Source: Borrelia parkeri
GTDB taxonomy: Bacteria > Spirochaetota > Spirochaetia > Borreliales > Borreliaceae
DNA length: 30,161 nucleotides
NCBI RefSeq assembly: GCF_023035815.1
Contig: NZ_CP073168.1
Span: forward strand, 1 to 30,161
Direction: 5' to 3'
Part shown: positions 15,840-24,011 of the stretch, piece by piece
Position numbering within the stretch: position 1 is the stretch's first letter
Layout of the letters: each line of letters opens with the position of its first letter
Notes under the pieces: model-generated
Database searches by the model: none
Seen by the model: the letters and a program-made list of their open reading frames with translations, nothing else
Told to the model about the DNA's origin: nothing
Program-made: the position numbers and the translations under genes

Positions 15840-16940
15840 ATGAGAGGCACAAAAAAGCCAATTTATAAAAACAAACACCAACACAAATTAATCGTTCTAA
15901 TATCCACATTAGATTACGTGAACTTAAAGTTTAAAAAATACATTCAAAACGACATACTTTATTACTTTAATGGAAACTTAAGACGCAATGGACATAAAGA
16001 AACCACTCTTAAAACACTTCAAAAATATCTTTATAAATTAGAAAAAGTATTAGGTGTCACAATTAATTATCACAGACATTTGGGTGTTAATATGGGAACT
16101 GAAGTTCATTACAAACTTAAATACTCTAAAAAAGAATGTCATCGCATAATCAATAAACACTTTAGAGATAAAAAAGAAGAAAGATATCAAAAGCGTGTAA
16201 ATGTTTATCTTAAAAAAAGATGTAATAAAAAGGAGAATGTAGAAAAGGAGGCATGTTTATATAATAAATATAATAAAAAAGAAGAAGATAAAAACATAAA
16301 ATCTATAGAAAGATTACAAGTAGAAAAATACGCTAGGAAATGTAATTTTAAATCAAATGCTTTCCTCTCTATTTTGAATTTAGAAGCGGACAAAGATTTT
16401 AAAATTCAATCATTTAAAGCCATTAAAATAGCTGAAAATTGTAGTTACGAAAAGACAAATAGCATTCAACCAAATAACAGTAGGCTTAAGAATAAACAAA
16501 AAGAATTAAGTAAAATACTAGATGAGATAAAAGCCAATCTAGAAAATGAAGGGTATGATAGTAAACAATTAGAGATCCAAATACAAAACGTGTATGAACA
16601 ATATAAAAACAAACCCCACTTTATTATAGAAAGAGATAAATACAGTGATTTAAAGAAGATAATAGAAAAACTTAAAAAAACAGTTGAATGTGCTAATAAA
16701 AACGTGAAAGAAAGTGAAAGAGACATTAGGAATAACGTATTTAGCATACTTCTTGAACAATTAAGACATAAAGTGGACATATCGGTTTTGGTACCAATAT
16801 TAAAGAATTATTTAAGCAAACAGAACAAATTAGAATATAACAAGGTATTTAGTAACCATTACTACTATGAACTTTTAGAGTTAATGGAAGATAATAAAGA
16901 TTATTTACAATTAGGAGAATCTAAAAAAATTACTAGTTAA
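15840..16940 (+). CDS. PF57/62 plasmid replication protein
   Basis: 366-residue member of the Borrelia PF57/62 (ORF-A type) family, needed for autonomous plasmid replication. The N-terminal part (HKLIVLISTLDYVNLKFKKY, then LRRNGHKETTLKTLQKYLYK) is the conserved DNA-binding-like domain; GVTINYHRHLGVNMGTEVHY follows. The C-terminal half is lysine-rich and coiled coil, ending in a conserved helical domain. TAGGAG precedes ATG 15840 by 6 bases. It heads the four-gene maintenance block with PF50 9 bases downstream. The family determines plasmid type, so its sequence could place this plasmid in a known group. Confidence 0.93.
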   Translation: MRGTKKPIYKNKHQHKLIVLISTLDYVNLKFKKYIQNDILYYFNGNLRRNGHKETTLKTLQKYLYKLEKVLGVTINYHRHLGVNMGTEVHYKLKYSKKECHRIINKHFRDKKEERYQKRVNVYLKKRCNKKENVEKEACLYNKYNKKEEDKNIKSIERLQVEKYARKCNFKSNAFLSILNLEADKDFKIQSFKAIKIAENCSYEKTNSIQPNNSRLKNKQKELSKILDEIKANLENEGYDSKQLEIQIQNVYEQYKNKPHFIIERDKYSDLKKIIEKLKKTVECANKNVKESERDIRNNVFSILLEQLRHKVDISVLVPILKNYLSKQNKLEYNKVFSNHYYYELLELMEDNKDYLQLGESKKITS

Positions 16941-16949
16941 GGATTAGTT

Positions 16950-17507
16950 ATGGAGAGTGTGTTAGAACGCCTTAAAGATAAAAAATTAGAAATTAAGAAT
17001 AAAATAGATAAACCTATCTTTATTAAGATAGAAAGCAAAAATAACAAAACTTTATATCATACAAAAATTATGACAGATTTTTATGCATTTGGGGTCAATA
17101 GAAAGCAAAGTAAATTCTTTATTTTGCTTAGAAAATTATTTAATAGAAAAGAAGCAGAATTTTTTAATCTATTTCCTGTAAGAGATGATGATAAATTTTT
17201 AGGCATTTATTATGGCTATAGAAAACCAATAAAAAATGTTGTAACAAGATATGAAGAAAATGGAGTTATGAAAGCATCTACTTTTTCAAAAGCTTATTAT
17301 GTGGAGTTTAGATTTAAGAAGGGTAGTGTGTTTTCCTACATTGTAGGAATTTCTTACTTACTTAAAAAAGATAAAGTAGATACGAATTATTGCAAATTTT
17401 TAGTTGATAAGCTTTCAAACCTAGAAAAAGAAGTATATGAATTTTACGGGAAGAAGTTACCAGAAGGAGGTCTTATAACTAAATGGATAGAAAAAAACCT
17501 AAAATAA
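16950..17507 (+). CDS. PF50 plasmid maintenance protein (DUF226)
   Basis: 185-residue Borrelia PF50 family protein. The start MESVLERLKDKKLEIKNKI and the inner segments FYAFGVNRKQSKFFI, FLGIYYGYRKP and YYVEFRFKKGSVF are typical. It works with the other partition genes; the exact role is unknown. Its end overlaps the parA start by 25 bases, showing tight coupling. Confidence 0.92.
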   Translation: MESVLERLKDKKLEIKNKIDKPIFIKIESKNNKTLYHTKIMTDFYAFGVNRKQSKFFILLRKLFNRKEAEFFNLFPVRDDDKFLGIYYGYRKPIKNVVTRYEENGVMKASTFSKAYYVEFRFKKGSVFSYIVGISYLLKKDKVDTNYCKFLVDKLSNLEKEVYEFYGKKLPEGGLITKWIEKNLK

Positions 17508-18256
17508 TTAGTATTGCAAGTCTTAAGGGAGGTGTTGGAAAAAGTAGTACTGGACTAATATTTGCAACGCTCTTAAGCGAAAATTATAAAGTGCTTTTAA
17601 TAGATATTGATACACAAGCTTCGATAACAAGTTATTTCTTTAATAAGATTAAATCGAAAGATATAGATTTGTCAAATATTAATATATACGAGGTATTGAA
17701 AGAAGATTCTTTAGAGATTAATAGTGCAATTATAAGTGTCGATAATAATTTAGATCTGATACCTAGTTATTTAAGCTTGCATAAGTTTAATCAGGAAGCC
17801 ATTTCATTTAAAGAATTAAGATTGAAAAAGAGATTAGAATCTTTACAGGATAATTATGATTATATATTAATTGATACACCACCAAGTTTAGACTTTTCTT
17901 TGATAAATGCTTTAGTGAGTAGTCATTATATATTAGTGCCAATAACAGCTGAAAAATGGGCAGTTGAAAGTTTAGATTTATTAGAATTTTATTCTAATAA
18001 AATAGGAGCTAGTATACCTACTTTTATACTAGTAACTAGATTTAAAAAAAATAATACCCATAAACATTTACTTGACATCTTACAATCAAGAGATGAATTT
18101 TTAGGAGTAATAAGTGAAAGAGAAGATTTGAATAAAAGGATAGCAGAAAACAATGTTTTTGATTTAAACAAAGATTATATATATGAGTACCAAAGCGTAC
18201 TTAAATGTTTTTTAGATAAAATGGAAAATACATTATCTTTTGGATGGAAAATATAA
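17483..18256 (+). CDS. parA: ParA-type partition ATPase (PF32)
   Basis: 257-residue PF32 protein, a Walker-type ATPase that moves plasmid copies apart. Deviant Walker A KGGVGKSS at residues 15-22; LLIDIDTQAS at about 40-50 (A' motif); YILIDTPPS at about 120-128 (Walker B). No N-terminal DNA-binding domain, so it is the small type Ib-like form. PF32 sequence sets plasmid compatibility in Borrelia. A GGAGG (17466-17470) sits 12 bases before the ATG, inside the PF50 gene. Confidence 0.96.
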   Translation: MDRKKPKIISIASLKGGVGKSSTGLIFATLLSENYKVLLIDIDTQASITSYFFNKIKSKDIDLSNINIYEVLKEDSLEINSAIISVDNNLDLIPSYLSLHKFNQEAISFKELRLKKRLESLQDNYDYILIDTPPSLDFSLINALVSSHYILVPITAEKWAVESLDLLEFYSNKIGASIPTFILVTRFKKNNTHKHLLDILQSRDEFLGVISEREDLNKRIAENNVFDLNKDYIYEYQSVLKCFLDKMENTLSFGWKI

Positions 18257-18283
18257 TGGGGTTTTGAATAAAAGAAAGAACAA

Positions 18284-18301
18284 TTTTCCGGCACCGGAAA
18301 A
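18284..18301. promoter_or_regulatory. GC-cored palindrome between parA and PF49
   Basis: TTTTCCGG-CA-CCGGAAAA is a perfect 8-bp inverted repeat with a 2-base centre, in a 71-base gap. CCGG-CA-CCGG stands out in DNA of this composition. It could be a centromere-like partition site, an operator, or part of a leader; the run of T expected of a terminator is short (five T within AAATTTTTAG). Confidence 0.55.
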
Positions 18302-18327
18302 AATTTTTAGTTTTAGGAGGTTTAAAT

Positions 18328-18858
18328 ATGAATATACAATTAAATAAGAGGGATTTGTCTAATGAAAGTGATGCATTAGTTAAGTATAAGTCATTAAAGT
18401 CAAAATTAATTATTAACTTTAAATCTGAAATCTGTTCCAGAATAGAAACAATGAAAGTCTTAAAAGAAATAAAAGATAATGAATATTATAAACTTGATGG
18501 TTACAAGAATTTTGAAGATTTTACAAAAGATTATAAATTAGCCAAAACCCAAGCCTATGATTACTTAAAAATTGCCAGTGCTATAGAAGAAGGGATTATC
18601 GAAGAAAGTTTTTTAGTAGAAAACGGGTTTAGACAAACATTGTTTGTTTTGAGGAACAGTGAAAGTAAAACACTAAAAAAATCAAGAATAAATCCAATCA
18701 AGCCGTTGAGGTTTCAACTTAAGAATCAAGAAAGTTATGATTTTTATAAGCAAAATCCAAAGCTTACAGGGTTTATATTAGATAAGCTTTTTTCAAGTGA
18801 AAAGAAAATATTGGAAAAATTTGTAAATGAATTTAAAAGCATAAAAGATGAAAAGTAA
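18328..18858 (+). CDS. PF49 partition protein
   Basis: 176-residue Borrelia PF49 family protein, the usual last gene of the maintenance block and thought to act as the ParB-like partner. Features: KVLKEIKDNEYYKLDGYKNF and FTKDYKLAKTQAYDYLKIAS, a helix-turn-helix-like stretch at about residues 65-95. AGGAGG is 7 bases before the ATG. Confidence 0.92.
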   Translation: MNIQLNKRDLSNESDALVKYKSLKSKLIINFKSEICSRIETMKVLKEIKDNEYYKLDGYKNFEDFTKDYKLAKTQAYDYLKIASAIEEGIIEESFLVENGFRQTLFVLRNSESKTLKKSRINPIKPLRFQLKNQESYDFYKQNPKLTGFILDKLFSSEKKILEKFVNEFKSIKDEK

Positions 18859-19230
18859 GAAGTGTTTATAAAAAAATTAGCACATAAGATTTGAGGATGG
18901 AGTTCTTAGAAAGGGATTTACTGAAGCAGTAGTATGTTTGATTCTACTTTGGAATGATAATTTTAATTTTGAAGTTTTAAGAAAAAAATTAGAATTAATG
19001 CAATTTTCTTAGAAAAACTTAATATAAGAAATAGTATTTTCACTTTATTTTTCTTTTAGTAGTGCCAATAATCATATTTATGATTATGTCTCTAATAAGT
19101 AAGTTTTTTATGGGGTAAAAAAGTTATTAGTAGAGGGTTGATTTTATTTGTAATTTGTTGTATTTTAATTATCGTTAGTAGTGCTATTCATTTTAGAACT
19201 ACCTATTTTATGATCACCACAGTGAGCCTT
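18859..19230 (+). other. Non-coding or decayed region after PF49
   Basis: No intact gene. A 42-codon frame without a start codon (about 18883-19011) reads RFEDGVLRKGFTEAVVCLIL. Further on, two frames at about 19050-19240 read hydrophobic VVPIIIFMIMSLISKFF and GLILFVICCILIIVSS, joined by a frameshift near a run of A (19119). These look like remains of a small two-helix membrane protein. Alternatively this is the template for a small RNA ending at the terminator at 19231. Confidence 0.4.
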
Positions 19231-19283
19231 AGAGCTTAGTTAAGAATTCTTAGATAGAATGTTTAACTAAGCTCTAGATTTTT
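19231..19283 (+). terminator. Strong rho-independent terminator without an upstream gene
   Basis: AGAGCTTAGTTAA (19231-19243) pairs perfectly with TTAACTAAGCTCT (19263-19275), then a run of seven T's at 19279-19285. The loop holds a further ATTCT/AGAAT pairing. The nearest plus-strand gene ends 370 bases upstream. Confidence 0.8.
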
Positions 19284-19295
19284 TTGTTAACGGTA

Positions 19296-19324
19296 TTGAA
19301 AATTTTTATTTTTTGTTATATATT
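19296..19324 (+). promoter_or_regulatory. Promoter of the annealing-protein gene
   Basis: TTGAAA (19296-19301) and TATATT (19319-19324), 17-base spacer, about 34 bases before ATG 19358. The sequence from -10 to start almost repeats the leader of the exonuclease operon at 15655. Confidence 0.75.
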
Positions 19325-19357
19325 TGTTTTTAGTAATTCATAAAGTAGGAGTTTTAC

Positions 19358-20308
19358 ATGACAAAAAATATTATAAATACAAAAATTAGAATGCGCAGAG
19401 CAGTTAAAAAACAGAGTAAACAGACAGCAAGAAAAGTAACAGATATAAGAGTAAATAATCAAAATTCAGTAACAAATGAAAATCAAGCAAAGATAAACTT
19501 TTTAAAGTCTTTGCATAGTCTACAAATGCATTTAAGTGGTGTTGCTAAGAATCTTAATGGATATGGATATAAGTATCAAGATTTTAATGAGATAATAAGA
19601 GAAATAAAGAATGTTATAAAGAGCAATAATTTAGATATTGATTTTGTGCAATGTCCAACATTTAAAGTTGTAGGAAATAATACAATTAATGTTATTACAA
19701 CAACATTTTACAGTCCCAAGAGTGGATATAGCGAGTCATTTGATACGCCTATTTACAGCGAAGAATTTTCTTCGCTAGGAGCAAAGAATCAAAATACATT
19801 ACCTCAACTTGTAGGTTCATGCATAACATATTTTAAAAGATATGCTCTTGTAGGATACCTATCAATTGAGAGTGAAGTTGACACTGATGCTAGTTCCTTA
19901 GAGCATGTTCAAGAAGCTAATGGAGAAAGAGTTAGTAGTGTGGATGCTCCACTTGTAAATTCTTTAAAGAAAGATAAAGGTGTTAATACTAAAACAGTAA
20001 CTAAAGGCATAACAAAACAACCACCTGTAAGTCACAAATCTGTAGTTAGCCTTAAAAATCTTCCTAAACGTGTACCTGCTAAGTATCATTATTACAAGAA
20101 ATTGCTTCAAGCATCTAAAAGGATGCATTCGGTATTAGATGATGCACCTTTTGATAGTTTAGAAATGATAGATAAGTTTTTAATACAATTAAAGAATGAT
20201 GATGATTCGAGTATACTCAAGTTTTTTGAAACCAAACCAGAGCTTAAAACTATAAAGTATTGGACTGAGCTTATAAATGATTATTTAATTTATTTTGTCA
20301 CTGAATAA
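19358..20308 (+). CDS. ERF-family single-strand annealing recombinase
   Basis: 316-residue protein. Residues 45-180 match the ERF fold: FLKSLHSLQMHLSGVAKNL, YGYKYQDFNEIIREI, a beta segment ending in ITTTFYSPKSG, then the signature LPQLVGSCITYFKRYALVGY and SEVDTDAS. ERF proteins coat single strands and pair them with complementary strands, acting with a phage exonuclease. Residues 1-40 are basic; about 190-230 are a Ser/Lys/Thr-rich linker; the C-terminal ~90 residues are a helical domain. AGGAG lies 7 bases before the ATG. It stands alone beyond the partition block but shares a promoter/leader with the YqaJ-type exonuclease, supporting a joint role. Confidence 0.87.
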   Translation: MTKNIINTKIRMRRAVKKQSKQTARKVTDIRVNNQNSVTNENQAKINFLKSLHSLQMHLSGVAKNLNGYGYKYQDFNEIIREIKNVIKSNNLDIDFVQCPTFKVVGNNTINVITTTFYSPKSGYSESFDTPIYSEEFSSLGAKNQNTLPQLVGSCITYFKRYALVGYLSIESEVDTDASSLEHVQEANGERVSSVDAPLVNSLKKDKGVNTKTVTKGITKQPPVSHKSVVSLKNLPKRVPAKYHYYKKLLQASKRMHSVLDDAPFDSLEMIDKFLIQLKNDDDSSILKFFETKPELKTIKYWTELINDYLIYFVTE

Positions 20309-20327
20309 GAACTTAGATTGCTTTAAG

Positions 20328-20362
20328 TGCATTATTAATGACTTTATTTTTACTTATGTCTT
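20328..20362 (+). repeat. Partial shared vmp 5' block
   Basis: GTGCATTATTAATGACTTTA onward matches the second half of the vlp 5' block, with the ribosome binding site and first codons missing. It marks the 5' boundary of the vsp cassette. Confidence 0.65.
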
Positions 20363-20940
20363 GTAATAATTCAGGGACTTCTCCTAAAGATGGGCAAGCG
20401 GCTAAGGCTGATGGGACAATCCTTGACCTAGATACAATAACTAAAAACATAACAGAGGCTGTTGCTTTTGCTAAAGATGTTAAAGAAGTTCATACTTTAG
20501 TTAAATCCATTGATGAGCTTGCTAAAGCTATCGGGAAGAAAATTGGTGCTGCTGGTCTTGAAACTGATGCTGATAAGAATGCAAAATTAATTTCAGGAGC
20601 ATATAGTATAATATCAGCTGTAGATACTAAATTAGCATCATTAGAAAAAAAAGTTGGAATTTCTGATGAAGTGAAGGGCAAAATTACTGCTGTTAAGAAT
20701 GCAAGTACAGCCTTCTTAACCAAGGCTAAATCAAAGACAGCTGATCTTGCTAAAGATGATGTTAAGGATGCTGCTGCTAAGACAGCTATAGATATAGCAG
20801 ATACTGGAGCCAAGGATAAAGGTGCGGAAGAGCTTATTGCTTTGAATACATCAATTAATGCATTGTTAAAGGATGCTGAAGCTGCAGTAACAGCTGCAAT
20901 TAAGGAGCTTACAACCCCTGCTAAACCTTCTAACAACTAA
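20338..20940 (+). pseudogene. vsp: Variable small protein (Vsp) cassette, 5'-truncated
   Basis: Codes for a Vsp-type surface lipoprotein, the smaller class of relapsing-fever variable antigens (related to OspC). The frame reads MTLFLLMSCNNSGTSPKDGQ, so the lipobox LMSC is present but the first nine or so residues are missing and there is no ribosome binding site. The body has the Vsp helical core (DLDTITKNITEAVAFAKDVK, VHTLVKSIDELAKAIGKKI) and an intact tail ending in a proline-containing region (TTPAKPSNN). It begins 29 bases after the ERF gene. As it stands it is a silent donor. It is the only vsp in the window. Confidence 0.9.
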
Positions 20941-21022
20941 GGCATAAACAAGTTAATTTATTATTATAAGATTACTTTTTAATCAATCGTAATTATTTGA
21001 TAAAATAAAGTCTATAAATAAT

Positions 21023-21054
21023 AAGCTAAGAGTATTCTTCTCTTAGCTTTTTTT
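21023..21054 (+). terminator. Rho-independent terminator after vsp
   Basis: AAGCTAAGAG (21023-21032) pairs with CTCTTAGCTT (21040-21049), 7-base loop, followed by a run of T. It differs from the vlp 3' hairpin. The rest of 21055-21185 is T-rich with repeated TTAGATTACTT and no gene. Confidence 0.85.
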
Positions 21055-21189
21055 GTTTCTTTATTCTATCTTTTTTTGCTTTACTTCTTTATTATACTTC
21101 TTAGATTACTTTGATTACTTTTATCTTTTAGACTTATATTTATGCTTTGATTTTATCTTGTTTTATCACTTAATAATAACTTAGATTAC

Positions 21190-22224
21190 TTATTTTTACT
21201 TCTTAGCTGTGGAAGTGGTCAACTTCAAGCTGAGAAACTGGCTGCTGAATCTAAAATTTCTTTCTTTGATTCACTTATCAAAATAGGTCAAGGATTTCAA
21301 GAGATTTTTGGCTTTTTTGGTAATGCTATTGGGGATACTTTTGGACTTACAGCAGTTAAATCGGGTTATAAGAGAAGTAAAGTTGGTGAACACTTTGAGA
21401 CTATAGGTGATGGACTTACAACTACTAAGGATAAGTTAAATGAGCTATCAGGTGAAATATCTGAAGCAAAAAATGCTAATAGCAGCACAATTGAAGCTGT
21501 TAAGAGTGCAATTAAAGGTGCAAATGGAGTTTTTGAAAAACTAGTTGCCGCTCTAACTAAACTTGCTGGGGTAACTAATGATAGTGCTACTGATATTGGT
21601 GATAATGCAGCTGGTGCTGCAGTAGCTGCCGATAAAGATAGCGTTGAAACTATTATTAAAGAAGTTAAAGCTATAATTGAGACTGCTACTGAGTCTGGTG
21701 TACAAATTGAAAAAGGAACTGAGGGTGCTAAAGTAGAAAATGCTAATGGACTTAAAGTAGTGGTTCACAATGCTGCTGCTGATGCTAATACTGGTCCTAA
21801 ACTTGCTGAAGAGGTATCAAAAGCAGATTCATGGGCTATGATTGATAAAATTAAAAATGCTAATACTGATGGCAATGCTGTTGATGCTGCTGGTGCAGAA
21901 GCTGGTGCACTTTCTCTTGGTGGTAGTACTCAAAATGATAATGGAACTGCAAAAACCAATGCTGCCCTAGCAGCTGCTGTTGCTCTTAAGGCTATGACTA
22001 AGGGTGGTAAATTTAGTGCTGATAATGCAGATGCTGGAGCAGTTAAAGCTGCTGCTGTAATTGCTGTAAATAAGGTATTAGGAGTCATCGATGTGATAAT
22101 TAGGAAAACAGTATCAATCAATCTAGATAAGATAAGAGAAGCTGTTAAGGGAATACAGTACTCTGAAACTACTACTGAATCAACTGAAGCTAGTACGACT
22201 ACTCAACCGGCTGCTGCTAAATAA
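21190..22224 (+). pseudogene. vlp: Archival Vlp cassette, 5'-truncated (second subfamily)
   Basis: The frame is open from about 21151, and from 21190 reads [20 protein letters not shown], so it keeps the lipobox but lacks the start codon, the first signal-peptide residues and the ribosome binding site. The body (SLIKIGQGFQEIFGFFGNAI, SKVGEHFETIGDGL, TTTKDKLNELSGEI) belongs to a different subfamily from the DPKT-type vlps; I would guess alpha-like. It ends with VKGIQYSETTTESTEAS and stop. No ATG occurs in the front 200 codons, so no protein is expected in place. The vlp at 26023 is its close relative. Confidence 0.9.
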
Positions 22225-22263
22225 ATTATCTAATTAAATAATCTACTAAATAAAGTCATTTTA

Positions 22264-22296
22264 GGGAAACTCTTCTTTTCATGAGAATTGTTTTCC
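22264..22296 (+). terminator. vlp 3' hairpin, copy 4
   Basis: GGGAAAC and GTTTTCC arms with inner TTC/GAA pairing, 40 bases after the stop at 22224 and about 70 before the next vlp start. Confidence 0.65.
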
Positions 22297-22364
22297 TTTT
22301 ATTTATATCTTGTCCCTATCTTATCCCCTTGAGAAAAAATGAGATACGTAATAGATACGTAATA

Positions 22365-23438
22365 ATGAAAAGAATTACTTTTTGTGCGTTATTAATGACT
22401 TTATTTTTACTTCTTAGTTGTGGTAGTGGCAGTACTAAGTCTGAGGATCCTAAAACCACATTCTTAAACTCTATTGCTAATTTAGGTAAAGGGTTCTTAG
22501 ATGTTTTTACTTCCCTTTCTGATATGGTTTCTGGTGCCTTTGGCATTAAGGCTGACACTAAAAAATCTGATATAGGGAAATACTTTAGTGATATTGAAAC
22601 TACTATGAATACAGTTAAAAAGAAATTACAAGATGAAGTTGTTAAGAATGGGAATTACTCAAAACTTAAATCAGTTGTTGATACATTTATTACTAACACA
22701 TTAGACAAGATTGCTGCAGGGGCTAAGACAGCTGCTAAAGGGGCAGAGGGTAATGACCCAATTGCTAATGTTGCTGTTGGTGGTGCAGATGCTGCTGGTG
22801 CAGGTGTTGCTGCTGGTTCTGATGCAGTTAAATCTCTTAGTGAAGGGATTGGAAAAATTGTAGATGTAGTACTTAAAGGCAAAGGAAGTGCTGATGCTGG
22901 TACTGATAAAAAAGCCGATGCTCTTGGTGATCGTGGTGCTAATGCTGGAGATGCAGGAAAGTTATTTGGTAATACTGGTAATAATGGTGCTATTGATTCT
23001 GCTGATAATGCAAAGAAAGCAGCAGCTGATGCAGCAAAAGCAGTTGGAGCCGTAACTGGTGCTGATATCTTGCAAGCTATTGTTAAAGATGGTGGAGATG
23101 CTGCTAAATTGGCTAAAAATACCGCAGAAGCGCAAGTTGCTAATGTTGCTACTGCTAAAGATGCAACTATTGCAGGAGGTATTGCACTGCGTGCAATGGC
23201 AAAGGGTGGTAAATTTGCTAATGAAAAGGATGCTGCTAATGCTGATGCAAAGAAAGCAGTAGAGGATGCAGTAGTAAGTGCAGTAACTAAAGCATTAAAT
23301 GCATTAACTATTGCAATAAGAAATACTGTTGATAGTGGTTTAAAGTCAATAAATGATGTTCTTGCTACAGTTACACAAGAAGATAAAGCCGCAGAAGCTA
23401 CTACACCTGCAGAAACAGCAACATCTAGTGTTCAATAA
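22365..23438 (+). CDS. vlp: Variable large protein (Vlp) without ribosome binding site
   Basis: A full Vlp frame, 357 residues from ATG 22365, with signal peptide [20 protein letters not shown] and mature start STKSEDPKTTFLNSIANLGK, same subfamily as the vlps at 4597, 2424 and 24927. The usual AAGGAGGCAC before the start is replaced by a sequence with GATACGTAATA in two near copies, so no Shine-Dalgarno remains. A 28-codon upstream extension from 22281 runs through the previous cassette's hairpin and is not credible. The downstream stretch (hairpin, terminase remnant, bdr) parallels that of the vlp at 4597, on the opposite arm and strand. Probably silent. Confidence 0.9.
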   Translation: MKRITFCALLMTLFLLLSCGSGSTKSEDPKTTFLNSIANLGKGFLDVFTSLSDMVSGAFGIKADTKKSDIGKYFSDIETTMNTVKKKLQDEVVKNGNYSKLKSVVDTFITNTLDKIAAGAKTAAKGAEGNDPIANVAVGGADAAGAGVAAGSDAVKSLSEGIGKIVDVVLKGKGSADAGTDKKADALGDRGANAGDAGKLFGNTGNNGAIDSADNAKKAAADAAKAVGAVTGADILQAIVKDGGDAAKLAKNTAEAQVANVATAKDATIAGGIALRAMAKGGKFANEKDAANADAKKAVEDAVVSAVTKALNALTIAIRNTVDSGLKSINDVLATVTQEDKAAEATTPAETATSSVQ

Positions 23439-23479
23439 TAAATAATTATTAATAAACATAACTAAATAAAGTCATTTTA

Positions 23480-23520
23480 GGAAAACTTTTCTCTCTTCAT
23501 GAGAACCGTTTTCCTTTTTT
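23480..23520 (+). terminator. vlp 3' hairpin, copy 5
   Basis: GGAAAAC (23480-23486) pairs with GTTTTCC (23508-23514), inner TCTC/GAGA pairing, then six T's. The clearest terminator form of this repeated element. Confidence 0.75.
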
Positions 23521-23571
23521 ACTATCTGTAATAATACTCAGGTTTAAATAGTATTGATAGCAATCCTTTAA

Positions 23572-23898
23572 CAACAGATTGATGGTAAGACTGCATTTGA
23601 GCTTTTTGATACACTAAAGAAAATAGACCTAACACTATATATTGAAGATAGGGATGACGTTTTTGGTCATGGGAATATGACTAAAGCATTTCTTAAACTT
23701 AGAGCAGGTATGAGTCATAAGTTTAGGATTGTACCAATTAAACCTATAAGTAATAAATTTACTAGAATTGCTACGTTAATAGAACCATTTGCTACATCTA
23801 AACTTAGTATTATGGATTATTCAAGTAAGTCAGCTATATCTTATATTTATAAGTACAAAGGAGATGGTAAGGGTGATGATTCATTAGATAGCATGTAA
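23572..23898 (+). pseudogene. C-terminal remnant of terminase large subunit
   Basis: The open frame reads QQIDGKTAFELFDTLKKIDL, then YIEDRDDVFGHGNMTKAFLK and the C-terminus (FRIVPIKPISNKFTRIATLI) to TAA 23898. The last 62 codons closely match the end of the terminase pseudogene at 7536. About 75 percent of the gene is missing at the 5' end, so it is a relic carried along between a vlp 3' end and a bdr promoter. It shows what the 7536 copy read before its TGA mutation. Confidence 0.85.
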
Positions 23899-23961
23899 GC
23901 ATCATATATGTTATTGACTTTGGGTACTCGTAATCTTAAAGCACATTTTACTAACATAAGG

Positions 23962-23990
23962 TTCCTATAACACTTAAGATATTATATAAT
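23962..23990 (+). promoter_or_regulatory. Predicted bdr promoter
   Basis: TTCCTA (23962-23967) and TATAAT (23985-23990), 17-base spacer; AAGGAG and ATG follow. The same in all three bdr upstream regions. Confidence 0.55.
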
Positions 23991-24011
23991 AATTACATAA
24001 GGAGTGTTTTT

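Noticed and set aside
22281..22364. 28-residue extension of the Vlp at 22365
   Set aside because: It starts inside the 3' hairpin of the previous cassette and reads through non-conserved sequence.
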